Below are positions 1-6,177 of a stretch of 64,000 bases of DNA, piece by piece (within the stretch, counting starts at the first letter, position 1; each line of letters starts with the position of its first letter). The notes under the pieces were generated by a model that saw only the letters and a list, made by a program, of their open reading frames with translations, searched no databases and was not told where the DNA came from. Origin of the DNA: Crossaster papposus (lineage: Eukaryota > Echinodermata > Asteroidea > Velatida > Solasteridae); the NCBI GenBank assembly GCA_037893245.1, contig JBAIAA010000013.1, positions 806,001 to 870,000 on the forward strand, in the 5' to 3' direction. The translations under genes were made by a program, and so were the position numbers.

Positions 1-1559
1 GATTTCATTTTCATTAAAAATAGTTACGCAGAGTAGTGCAGCGGGAGCGTGATGGGCCCATAGCCCAGAGGTCCGAGGACCAAAACCTCGCTTTGCTAAC
101 TAGGTATTTTTGCTTCACTGCTATTCACATTTAATAAATATTGTAGAATGTTTTTAGAATGTCTGCTTTCATTTTGTTTGCATTTTCTAAATTTACATGA
201 GGCATAGTGGCGCAGTTGAAGCGTGCTGGGCCCATAACCCAGAGGTCCGAGGATCGAAACCTCGCTCTGCTAACAAGTTTTTGGTATGACATGAGGTACT
301 CGACTCGGAGTGACAAAGTAGACACTTTCTCGGTCAGTACCCGAGAGTTTGGTTGACCACAACCTCGGTCTGCTCAGGATAATTATTTCCTTGAAAGTGA
401 TTTTATTTTCATTACAAATAGTTACGCAGAGTGGTGCAGTGGGAAGCGTGATGGGCCCATAACCCAGAGGCCCGAGGACCGAAACCTCGCTCTGCAAACA
501 AGTTTTTGGTATGACATGAGGTACTCGACTCGGAGTGACAAAGTAGACACTTTCTTGGTCAGTACCCGAGAGTTTGGTTGACCACAACCTCGGTCTGCTC
601 AGGATAATTATTTCCTTGAAAGTGATTTCATTTTCATTACAAAAAGTTACGCAGAGTGGTGCAGTGGGAAGCGTGATGGGCCCATTACCCAGAGGCCCGA
701 GGACCGAAACCTCGCTCTGCTAAAAGGTATTTTTGCTTCACTGTTATTCAAATTTAATAATTATTTTAGAATGTTTTTAGAATGTCTGCTTTTATTTTGT
801 TTGTTGTTTTTCTAAATTTACATGAGGCATAGTGGCGCAGTGGAAGCTTGCTGGGCCTATAACCCAGAGTGCCGAGGATCAAAACCTCGTTCTGCTGCTA
901 ATAAGTTTTTGGTATGACTTGAAGTACTCGACTCAGAGTGACAAAGTAGACCCTTTCTTGGTCAGTAACCGAGAGTTTGGATGATCACAACCTCGGTCTG
1001 CTCAGGATAATTTTGTATTTGATAGGGATTTCATTTTCATTAAAAATAGTTACGCAGAGTAGTGCAGCGGGAGCGTGATGGGCCCATAGCCCAGAGGTCC
1101 GAGGACCAAAACCTCGCTTTGCTAAGTAGGTATTTTTGCTTCACTGCTATTCACATTTAATAAATATTGTAGAATGTTTTTAGAATGTCTGCTTTTTATT
1201 TTGTTTGCATTTTCTAAATTTACATGAGGCATAGTGGCGCAGTTGAAGCGTGCTGGGCCCATAACCCAGAGGTCCGAGGATCGAAACCTCGCTCTGCTAA
1301 CAAGTTTTTGGTATGACATGAGGTACTCGACTCGGAGTGACAAAGTAGACACTTTCTTGGTCAGTACCTGAGAGTTTGGTTGACCACAACCTCGGTCTGC
1401 TCAGGATAATTATTTCCTTGAAAGTGATTTCATTTTCATTACAAATAGTTACGCAGAGTGGTGCAATGGGAAGCGTGATGGGCCCATAACCCAGAGGCCC
1501 GAGGACCGAAACCTCGCTCTGCTAAAGAGGTATTTTTGCTTCACTGTTATTCAAATTTA
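1..1559 (+). repeat. Array segment 1, irregular, left of the retrotransposon
   Basis: Module order read from the sequence: D 27-98, A 201-272, E 304-375, B 425-497, extra E then B 650-722, C 826-897, F 932-1003, D 1053-1124, A 1228-1299, E 1331-1402, B 1452-1524. The spacer before the second A is one base longer than usual (an extra T in a T run). The spacer after the last B is cut at 1559 by the retrotransposon. The C copy here begins GGCATAG rather than the usual GGCATGG. Confidence 0.9.
498..722 (+). repeat. Extra 225-bp E-B sub-repeat 1
   Basis: After the B module at 425-497 the sequence continues with the trailer normally found after module A, a second E and a second B (650-722). The first B has CTGCAAAC at its end instead of CTGCTAAC. 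The join lies in the AACCTCGCTCTGC shared by the 3' ends of A and B. Confidence 0.85.
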
Positions 1560-1579
1560 TTATTATTATTATTATTATT
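1560..1579 (-). repeat. (TAA)n 3' tail of the LINE
   Basis: About six to seven TTA/ATT triplets on the + strand, which read as a (TAA)n or (AAT)n tail on the element's own strand. Such triplet tails occur at the 3' ends of some non-LTR retrotransposons and mark this as the 3' end. The neighbouring array sequence is also A/T rich, so the left boundary may be off by a few bases. Confidence 0.8.
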
Positions 1580-1971
1580 CGAAACGTTTATTTCCAAACT
1601 TTTCACAAGCAAGTTAGGTTAGATTTTTTAAATAAACAAAAAGAAATATGCGTAACTATTAATATTAAGAGCACAAAATCTGAAACAATAAACTAGAGAT
1701 TATTGAAGGGAGTGAACAGTTTGGGGCTGTTCAAATAAACCGAGGCTTGTAGAGAACAGCCTGACACAGACAATCATAAGACAGGCAATATACAAACGAT
1801 AGGAATTAACACGAACGAACGGACAAAGAACAAAAAAGACAAAACAAAACAAAACAATGGATGAGACAGTGGAGACTGAGACAGGGAGACAATTCCAATA
1901 AAGATAACAAGTTAGATATAGATTTCACATTGACACCATGCAGCAGAGCAGAGTAGAGCTAAGGAGGGAAG
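1580..1971 (-). other. 3' untranslated region of the LINE
   Basis: About 390 bp lie between the reverse transcriptase stop codon and the (TAA)n tail. I see no convincing coding content or tRNA-like module here. A short A-rich run of repeated AAAAC units lies near 1839-1856 on the + strand. It is unlike the satellite and is explained as the 3' end of the retrotransposon. Confidence 0.7.
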
Positions 1972-2946
1972 CTACGTTACATATTGTGACAGGAGCGCCT
2001 TTTTGTAAGACGATTTAAAACGACCCACAGACGACATTGTTCTAATATCATTGTCAATGGAGTTCCATAAACGAGGACCATAGAAACGGAGAGTAGATGC
2101 AGAATATAAGGTGCGGGTGAATGGAACATATAAATTGTGTCGGGATCTGGTGTTATATACGTGTATGCTTTGGACTGATGAGAAGAATGACGAGAAACTG
2201 TTGGGGAGAAGATTGCGTGCAAATTTGTACATGAATATCGCTGTGTGAAATTTCGTCAAGTCATTAAGAGTGAGAGTACGTAGCCTTGAAAATAAAGGTG
2301 CAGAGTGCTCCCGATAGTGTGAGTTAGTGCAAATACGAATAGCTCTTTTTTGCGTAATGTATAAAGAGTACAGCTTATTAGAGGACGTGTTTGACCAAAC
2401 AATATTACAATAGTTTAAGTAAGGGAGAATAAGTGAATTATAAAGCAAGAACAGGCATCCAGAGGGAAGCCATAAACGAAGTTTGGACAGAACACCGGTA
2501 TTGCGTGAGACTACATTTGTTACAGAGAAGATATGTTCGACCCAGGAGAGTTTATAGTCAAGAGTGACACCAAGAAATTTGACCGAGTCAACCCTTGTGA
2601 TGGAAATATTGTCAATTTTAACTGGAGGTAAGTCGAGATGTTGACGGGAAGAATCTTTGCTGAAGAAAATGAAGTTGGTTTTAGTCAGATTGAGAGAAAG
2701 TTTATTGGCCTTAAACCAAGATGAAACATTGACGAGTTCAGAGTTTAAGGTGTCGACCAGAGAAGAGACATTGGAGCTTGAGTGGAAAATGGTGGTGTCA
2801 TCAGCAAACAGAGTGAAATCTAAGATTTGGGAAGAGAAACATAGGTCATTAATGTAAATCAAGAAAAGAAGAGGACCAAGGATGGACCCTTGAGGGACCC
2901 CATGCTGAATTTCAAGTCGAGTAGAATCAGTATTCTTAATAGAATA
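1972..2946 (-). pseudogene. Reverse transcriptase C-terminal fragment of the LINE
   Basis: The frame is open from the stop at 1972 up to the truncated 5' end of the element, about 325 codons. A TTG at 2860-2862 would give 296 residues, but the real reading frame continues upstream through HGVPQGSILGPLLF (about 2863-2904), a reverse transcriptase palm block, so that TTG is not a natural start. Next come IYINDL and the catalytic FADD motif (about 19 residues after the TTG), then FLGVTLDYKLSW, the conserved block after the palm. The C-terminal region holds LPYLNYCNIVW, a basic segment with QKRAIRI, and GPRLWNSI near the end, typical of animal LINE polyproteins. The fingers part of the domain and the endonuclease are missing. 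There are no internal stops, which suggests a fairly recent insertion. It is not functional because it is only a fragment. Confidence 0.9.
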
Positions 2947-2952
2947 CTGATT
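2925..2952. repeat. Perfect 12-bp inverted repeat at the LINE 5' junction
   Basis: AATCAGTATTCT at 2925-2936 and AGAATACTGATT at 2941-2952 are exact reverse complements around a 4-bp centre (TAAT). The palindrome sits exactly where the truncated 5' end of the retrotransposon meets the array. It probably formed during integration by a short inverted or templated addition. It does not occur in the other spacers. Confidence 0.85.
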
Positions 2953-3250
2953 TAATAATTATTTTAGAATGTTTTTAGAATGTCTGCTTTTATTTTGTTT
3001 GTTGTTTTTCTAAATTTACATGAGGCATGGTGGCGCAGTGGAAGCTTGCTGGGCCTATAACCCAGAGTGCCGAGGATCAAAACCTCGTTCTGCTGCTAAT
3101 AAGTTTTTGGTATGACTTGAAGTACTCGACTCAGAGTGACAAAGTAGACCCTTTCTTGGTCAGTAACCGAGAGTTCGGATGATCACAACCTCGGTCTGCT
3201 CAGGATAATTTTGTATTTGATAGCGATTTCATTTTCATTAAAAATAGTTA

Positions 3251-3323
3251 CGCAGAGTGGTGCAGTGGGAAGCGTGATGGGCCCATAACCCAGAGGCCCG
3301 AGGACCGAAACCTCGCTCTGCTA
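3251..3323 (+). tRNA. B-type module in the D position
   Basis: The leader (TTTCATTTTCATTAAAAATAG) belongs to module D and follows F as normal, but from GTGGTGCAGTGGG onward the sequence is module B, ending with the module A trailer AACAAGTTTTT. The switch is near the 5' end of the module, in TTACGCAGAGT. It thus has both junctions of a recombinant unit. Confidence 0.75.
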
Positions 3324-3548
3324 ACAAGTTTTTGGTATGACATGAGGTACTCGACTCGGATTGACAAAGTAGACACTTTCTTGGTCAGTACCCGAGAGTT
3401 TGGTTGACCACAACCTCGGTCTGCTCAGGATAATTATTTCCTTGAAAGTGATTTCATTTTCATTACAAATAGTTACGCAGAGTGGTGCAGTGGGAAGCGT
3501 GATGGGCCCATTACCCAGAGGCCCGAGGACCGAAACCTCGCTCTGCTA
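3324..3548 (+). repeat. Extra 225-bp E-B sub-repeat 2
   Basis: Same structure after the B-type module at 3251. The E copy has CTCGGATTGAC instead of CTCGGAGTGAC, and the B copy (3476-3548) has CCCATTACCC, a change shared with the B at 650. Confidence 0.82.
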
Positions 3549-4862
3549 AAAGGTATTTTTGCTTCACTGTTATTCAAATTTAATAATTATTTTAGAATGT
3601 TTTTAGAATGTCTGCTTTTATTTTGTTTGTTGTTTTTCTAAATTTACATGAGGCATGGTGGCGCAGTGGAAGCTTGCTGGGCCTATAACCCAGAGTGCCG
3701 AGGATCAAAACCTCGTTCTGCTGCTAATAAGTTTTTGGTATGACTTGAAGTACTCGACTCAGAGTGACAAAGTAGACCCTTTCTTGGTCAGTAACCGAGA
3801 GTTTGGATGATCACAACCTTGGTCTGCTCAGGATAATTTTGTATTTGATAGGGATTTCATTTTCATTAAAAATAGTTACGCAGAGTAGTGCAGCGGGAGC
3901 GTGATGGGCCCATAGCCCAGAGGTCCGAGGACCAAAACCTCGCTTTGCTAAGTAGGTATTTTTGCTTCACTGCTATTCACATTTAATAAATATTGTAGAA
4001 TGTTTTTAGAATGTCTGCTTTTTATTTTGTTTGCATTTTCTAAATTTACATGAGGCATAGTGGCGCAGTTGAAGCGTGCTGGGCCCATAACCCAGAGGTC
4101 CGAGGATCGAAACCTCGCTCTGCTAACAAGTTTTTTGTATGACATGAGGTACTCGACTCGGAGTGACAAAGTAGACACTTTCTTGGTCAGTACCTGAGAG
4201 TTTGGTTGACCACAACCTCGGTCTGCTCAGGATAATTATTTCCTTGAAAGTGATTTCATTTTCATTACAAATAGTTACGCAGAGTGGTGCAATGGGAAGC
4301 GTGATGGGCCCATAACCCAGAGGCCCGAGGACCGAAACCTCGCTCTGCTAAAGAGGTATTTTTGCTTCACTGTTATTCAAATTTAATAATTATTTTAGAA
4401 TGTTTTTAGAATGTCTGCTTTTATTTTGTTTGTTGTTTTTCTAAATTTACATGAGGCATGGTGGCGCAGTGGAAGCTTGCTGGGCCTATAACCCAGAGTG
4501 CCGAGGATCAAAACCTCGTTCTGCTGCTAATAAGTTTTTGGTATGACTTGAAGTACTCGACTCAGAGTGACAAAGTAGACCCTTTCTTGGTCAGTAACCG
4601 AGAGTTCGGATGATCACAACCTCGGTCTGCTCAGGATAATTTTGTATTTGATAGGGATTTCATTTTCATTAAAAATAGTTACGCAGAGTAGTGCAGCGGG
4701 AGCGTAATGGGCCCATAGCCCAGAGGTCCGAGGACCAAAACCTCGCTTTGCTAACTAGGTATTTTTGCTTCACTGCTATTCACATTTAATAAATATTGTA
4801 GAATGTTTTTAGAATGTCTGCTTTCATTTTGTTTGCATTTTCTAAATTTACATGAGGCATAG

Positions 4863-4873
4863 TGGCGCAGTTG
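4863..4873 (+). promoter_or_regulatory. A box of module A, representative
   Basis: TGGCGCAGTTG fits the eukaryotic tRNA gene A-box consensus TRGYNNARNNG. The same box reads TGGTGCAGTGG in B, TGGCGCAGTGG in C and TAGTGCAGCGG in D, all within consensus. E and F have TGACAAAGTAG, which breaks it at the third base. Confidence 0.7.
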
Positions 4874-4905
4874 AAGCGTGCTGGGCCCATAACCCAGAGG
4901 TCCGA

Positions 4906-4916
4906 GGATCGAAACC
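4906..4916 (+). promoter_or_regulatory. B box of module A (TFIIIC site), representative
   Basis: GGATCGAAACC is the initiator-tRNA form of the B box. Among the modules only A keeps it whole; B reads GGACCGAAACC, C GGATCAAAACC and D GGACCAAAACC. In eukaryotes TFIIIC binds this element, so the array could hold a TFIIIC site at least every 802 bp. Confidence 0.7.
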
Positions 4917-4932
4917 TCGCTCTGCTAACAAG

Positions 4933-4937
4933 TTTTT
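4933..4937 (+). terminator. Pol III terminator (T5) after module A, representative
   Basis: Five T begin 6 nt after the discriminator base of module A. This spacing is typical for tRNA genes. Nearly every A copy keeps it. Copies after 4054 and 20316 have six T, and the copy after 53544 is broken to TTATT. Confidence 0.7.
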
Positions 4938-4958
4938 GGTATGACATGAGGTACTCGA

Positions 4959-5030
4959 CTCGGAGTGACAAAGTAGACACTTTCTTGGTCAGTACCCGAG
5001 AGTTTGGTTGACCACAACCTCGGTCTGCTC
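4959..5030 (+). pseudogene. Module E, degenerate tRNA-like relic, representative copy
   Basis: A 72-nt stretch lying where a third tRNA would fit. GAGTG at its 5' side and AACCTCGGTCTGCT at its 3' end match the corresponding ends of module A at 5 of 5 and 13 of 14 positions. The middle CTTGG-TCAGTAC-CCGAG can be read as an anticodon-like stem and loop. The internal promoter boxes are poor: the T arm reads GGTTGACCACAACC instead of a B box. No clean T4 run follows directly. I infer an old, decayed tRNA copy; the T arm has become a perfect 5-bp hairpin with a 4-nt loop. Confidence 0.55.
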
Positions 5031-5079
5031 AGGATAATTATTTCCTTGAAAGTGATTTCATTTTCATTACAAATAGTTA

Positions 5080-5152
5080 CGCAGAGTGGTGCAATGGGAA
5101 GCGTGATGGGCCCATAACCCAGAGGCCCGAGGACCGAAACCTCGCTCTGCTA
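5080..5152 (+). tRNA. Module B, initiator tRNA-Met-like (CAT), representative copy
   Basis: A 73-nt tRNA-like sequence, one base longer than A because the D loop is AGTGGGAA (AATGGGAA in this copy). The acceptor CGCAGAG pairs with CTCTGCT at six of seven positions; only C1:U72 fails. The anticodon loop is CCCATAA with CAT, but the outermost anticodon-stem pair is A:G. The T loop is ACCGAAA, so position 55 is C where T is nearly invariant, and the B box reads GGACCGAAACC. The A box TGGTGCAGTGG fits the consensus. It follows the E relic by 49 bp. It may be transcribed, but the T55 change makes a stable tRNA doubtful. Confidence 0.6.
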
Positions 5153-5256
5153 AAGAGGTATTTTTGCTTCACTGTTATTCAAATTTAATAATTATTTTAG
5201 AATGTTTTTAGAATGTCTGCTTTTATTTTGTTTGTTGTTTTTCTAAATTTACATGA
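5153..5256. other. A/T-rich spacer between module B and module C
   Basis: About 104 bp of mostly A/T sequence with the direct repeat AGAATGTTTTT / AGAATGTCTG. It has a close relative of similar length between D and the next A; half-1 spacers read TTTGCATTTTC near the module and half-2 spacers read TTTGTTGTTTTTC. I see no gene. It supplies the upstream flank of A and C. The retrotransposon inserted in one copy of this spacer. Confidence 0.75.
5161..5165 (+). terminator. Pol III terminator (T5) after module B, representative
   Basis: Five T begin 8 nt after the end of module B, in the sequence GAGGTATTTTTGC. The run is kept in nearly all B copies that are followed by a C module. It is replaced by the module A trailer (AACAAGTTTTT) where an extra E-B block follows. 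Confidence 0.65.
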
Positions 5257-5328
5257 GGCATGGTGGCGCAGTGGAAGCTTGCTGGGCCTATAACCCAGAG
5301 TGCCGAGGATCAAAACCTCGTTCTGCTG
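5257..5328 (+). tRNA. Module C, initiator-like tRNA with TAT anticodon, representative copy
   Basis: A 72-nt relative of module A whose anticodon loop is CCTATAA, so the anticodon is TAT (5289-5291) instead of CAT. On paper TAT would read the Ile codon ATA. The anticodon stem CTGGG/CCCAG is intact and the D loop AGTGGAA keeps both G18 and G19. Lesions: D-stem pair 11:24 is C:T (GCTT instead of GCGT), the T loop is ATCAAAA (G57 to A), the variable region is AGTGC, and the acceptor GGCATGG/TTCTGCT has a mismatch and several G:T pairs. The 3' end is followed by an extra GCTA. I regard it as a diverged pseudogene unless expression is shown. Confidence 0.5.
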
Positions 5329-5335
5329 CTAATAA

Positions 5336-5341
5336 GTTTTT
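5336..5341 (+). terminator. Pol III terminator (T5) after module C, representative
   Basis: A run of five T in AATAAGTTTTTGG, about 8 nt after the module end. The same run is kept in most C copies. Some units have GTTGTTGG (for example near 35614, 59235 and 60659), which breaks it. Confidence 0.6.
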
Positions 5342-5362
5342 GGTATGACTTGAAGTACTCGA

Positions 5363-5434
5363 CTCAGAGTGACAAAGTAGACCCTTTCTTGGTCAGTAAC
5401 CGAGAGTTCGGATGATCACAACCTCGGTCTGCTC
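5363..5434 (+). pseudogene. Module F, degenerate tRNA-like relic, representative copy
   Basis: The half-2 counterpart of E, 72 nt. It shares GAGTGACAAAGTAGAC and the 3' end AACCTCGGTCTGCTC with E. Differences include TCAGAG for TCGGAG, GTAACCGAGAG for GTACCCGAGAG, and GGATGATCACAACC for GGTTGACCACAACC, which breaks the E hairpin. A TTTT run follows about 9 nt later. The B box is not recognisable. It is an old tRNA-like relic by its similarity to E. Confidence 0.55.
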
Positions 5435-5483
5435 AGGATAATTTTGTATTTGATAGGGATTTCATTTTCATTAAAAATAGTTA

Positions 5484-5555
5484 CGCAGAGTAGTGCAGCG
5501 GGAGCGTAATGGGCCCATAGCCCAGAGGTCCGAGGACCAAAACCTCGCTTTGCTA
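5484..5555 (+). tRNA. Module D, initiator tRNA-Met-like (CAT), representative copy
   Basis: A 72-nt half-2 counterpart of B. The anticodon loop is CCCATAG with CAT; the usual A38 is G. The acceptor CGCAGAG/CTTTGCT pairs at six of seven positions with one G:T. The T loop ACCAAAA has lost both T55 and G57, so the B box GGACCAAAACC is the weakest of the four main modules. The A box TAGTGCAGCGG still fits the consensus. In this copy GCGTAATGGG replaces GCGTGATGGG. Most likely a pseudogene. Confidence 0.5.
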
Positions 5556-5563
5556 ACTAGGTA

Positions 5564-5568
5564 TTTTT
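5564..5568 (+). terminator. Pol III terminator (T5) after module D, representative
   Basis: Five T in AGGTATTTTTGC, 8 nt after the module end, matching the position after module B. The run is present in almost every D copy; near 36641 and 51041 the preceding bases read AGGAATTTTTG but the five T remain. Confidence 0.6.
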
Positions 5569-5881
5569 GCTTCACTGCTATTCACATTTAATAAATATTG
5601 TAGAATGTTTTTAGAATGTCTGCTTTCATTTTGTTTGCATTTTCTAAATTTACATGAGGCATAGTGGCGCAGTTGAAGCGTGCTGGGCCCATAACCCAGA
5701 GGTCCGAGGATCGAAACCTCGCTCTGCTAACAAGTTTTTGGTATGACATGAGGTACTCGACTCGGAGTGACAAAGTAGACACTTTCTTGGTCAGTACCCG
5801 GAAGTTTGGTTGACCACAACCTCAGTCTGCTCAGGATAATTATTTCCTTGAAAGTGATTTTATTTTCATTACAAATAGTTA

Positions 5882-5953
5882 CGCAGAGTGGTGCAGTGGG
5901 AAGCGTGATGGGCCCATACCCAGAGGCCCGAGGACCGAAACCTCGCTCTGCTA
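5882..5953 (+). pseudogene. Module B with one base lost in the anticodon loop
   Basis: CCCATACCCAG replaces CCCATAACCCAG, so the anticodon loop has six bases. Its 3' end runs directly into the module A trailer (AACAAGTTTTT) and an extra E-B block. It cannot form a normal anticodon arm. Confidence 0.75.
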
Positions 5954-6177
5954 ACAAGTTTTTGGTATGACATGAGGTACTCGACTCGGAGTGACAAAGT
6001 AGACACTTTCTTGGTCAGTACCGAGAGTTTGGTTGACCACAACCTCGGTCTGCTCAGGATAATTATTTCCTTGAAAGTGATTTCATTTTCATTACAAATA
6101 GTTACGCAGAGTGGTGCAGTGGGAAGCGTGATGGGCCCATAACCCAGAGGCCCGAGGACCGAAACCTCGCTCTGCTA
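5954..6177 (+). repeat. Extra 225-bp E-B sub-repeat 3 (one base shorter)
   Basis: Follows the damaged B at 5882-5953. The E copy has GTACCGAGAG with one C lost. The second B begins at 6105 and is normal. This block accounts for the 1025-bp step between A modules at 5658 and 6683. Confidence 0.82.

Larger units (their letters stand above)
1560..2949 (-). mobile_element. 5'-truncated non-LTR retrotransposon (LINE) inserted in the array
   Basis: Array sequence stops after CAAATTTA and resumes about 1.39 kb later at ATTTAATAATT, in the same spacer between a B and a C module. The inserted DNA encodes the C-terminal part of a LINE reverse transcriptase on the minus strand. It has a 3' untranslated part (1580-1971) and ends in a (TAA)n-type tail, seen on the + strand as repeated TTA/ATT at 1560-1579. 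The 5-bp ATTTA at 1555-1559 and 2950-2954 may be a target-site duplication, but A/T richness makes the exact ends uncertain. No endonuclease domain or first ORF is present, so this is a dead, 5'-truncated copy. The clade is not certain; the protein tail looks like the jockey/CR1/L2 group. No other copy is seen in the window. Confidence 0.9.
2955..4785 (+). repeat. Array segment 2, irregular, right of the retrotransposon
   Basis: Module order: C 3024-3095, F 3130-3201, a B-type module 3251-3323 where D is expected, E, B 3476-3548, C 3652-3723, F 3758-3829, D 3879-3950, A 4054-4125, E, B, C, F, D up to the regular region. The D and A around 3879-4125 share variants with the D and A around 1053-1299 (an extra T in the spacer and CTGAGAG in the following E). 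These blocks therefore look like copies of one larger unit that was later split by the retrotransposon. Confidence 0.85.
4856..4927 (+). tRNA. Module A, initiator tRNA-Met-like (CAT), representative copy
   Basis: A 72-nt sequence that folds as a cloverleaf. The anticodon stem is CTGGG/CCCAG around the loop CCCATAA, giving anticodon CAT at 4888-4890 with C at position 33, as in animal initiators. The T arm is CGAGG/CCTCG with the loop ATCGAAA; A54 and A60 are initiator hallmarks. The acceptor GGCATAG pairs with CTCTGCT except for T5:C68, and G1:U72 replaces the usual A1:U72. In the D loop AGTTGAA, position 18 is T instead of G, which would weaken the contact with the T loop. The A box TGGCGCAGTTG (4863-4873) and B box GGATCGAAACC (4906-4916) are good internal Pol III promoter elements. 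This is the least damaged common module. It may be a working tRNA gene or a transcribed pseudogene. Starts of all copies are listed in the segment entries. Confidence 0.75.

Noticed and set aside
2657-2857. Plus-strand frame of 66 codons inside the LINE
   Set aside because: It is antisense to the reverse transcriptase, which has clear motifs on the minus strand.
5257-5328. Genuine tRNA-Ile (TAT) gene
   Set aside because: The backbone is initiator tRNA-Met, no intron is seen, and T-loop and D-stem lesions make a normal isoleucine tRNA unlikely.
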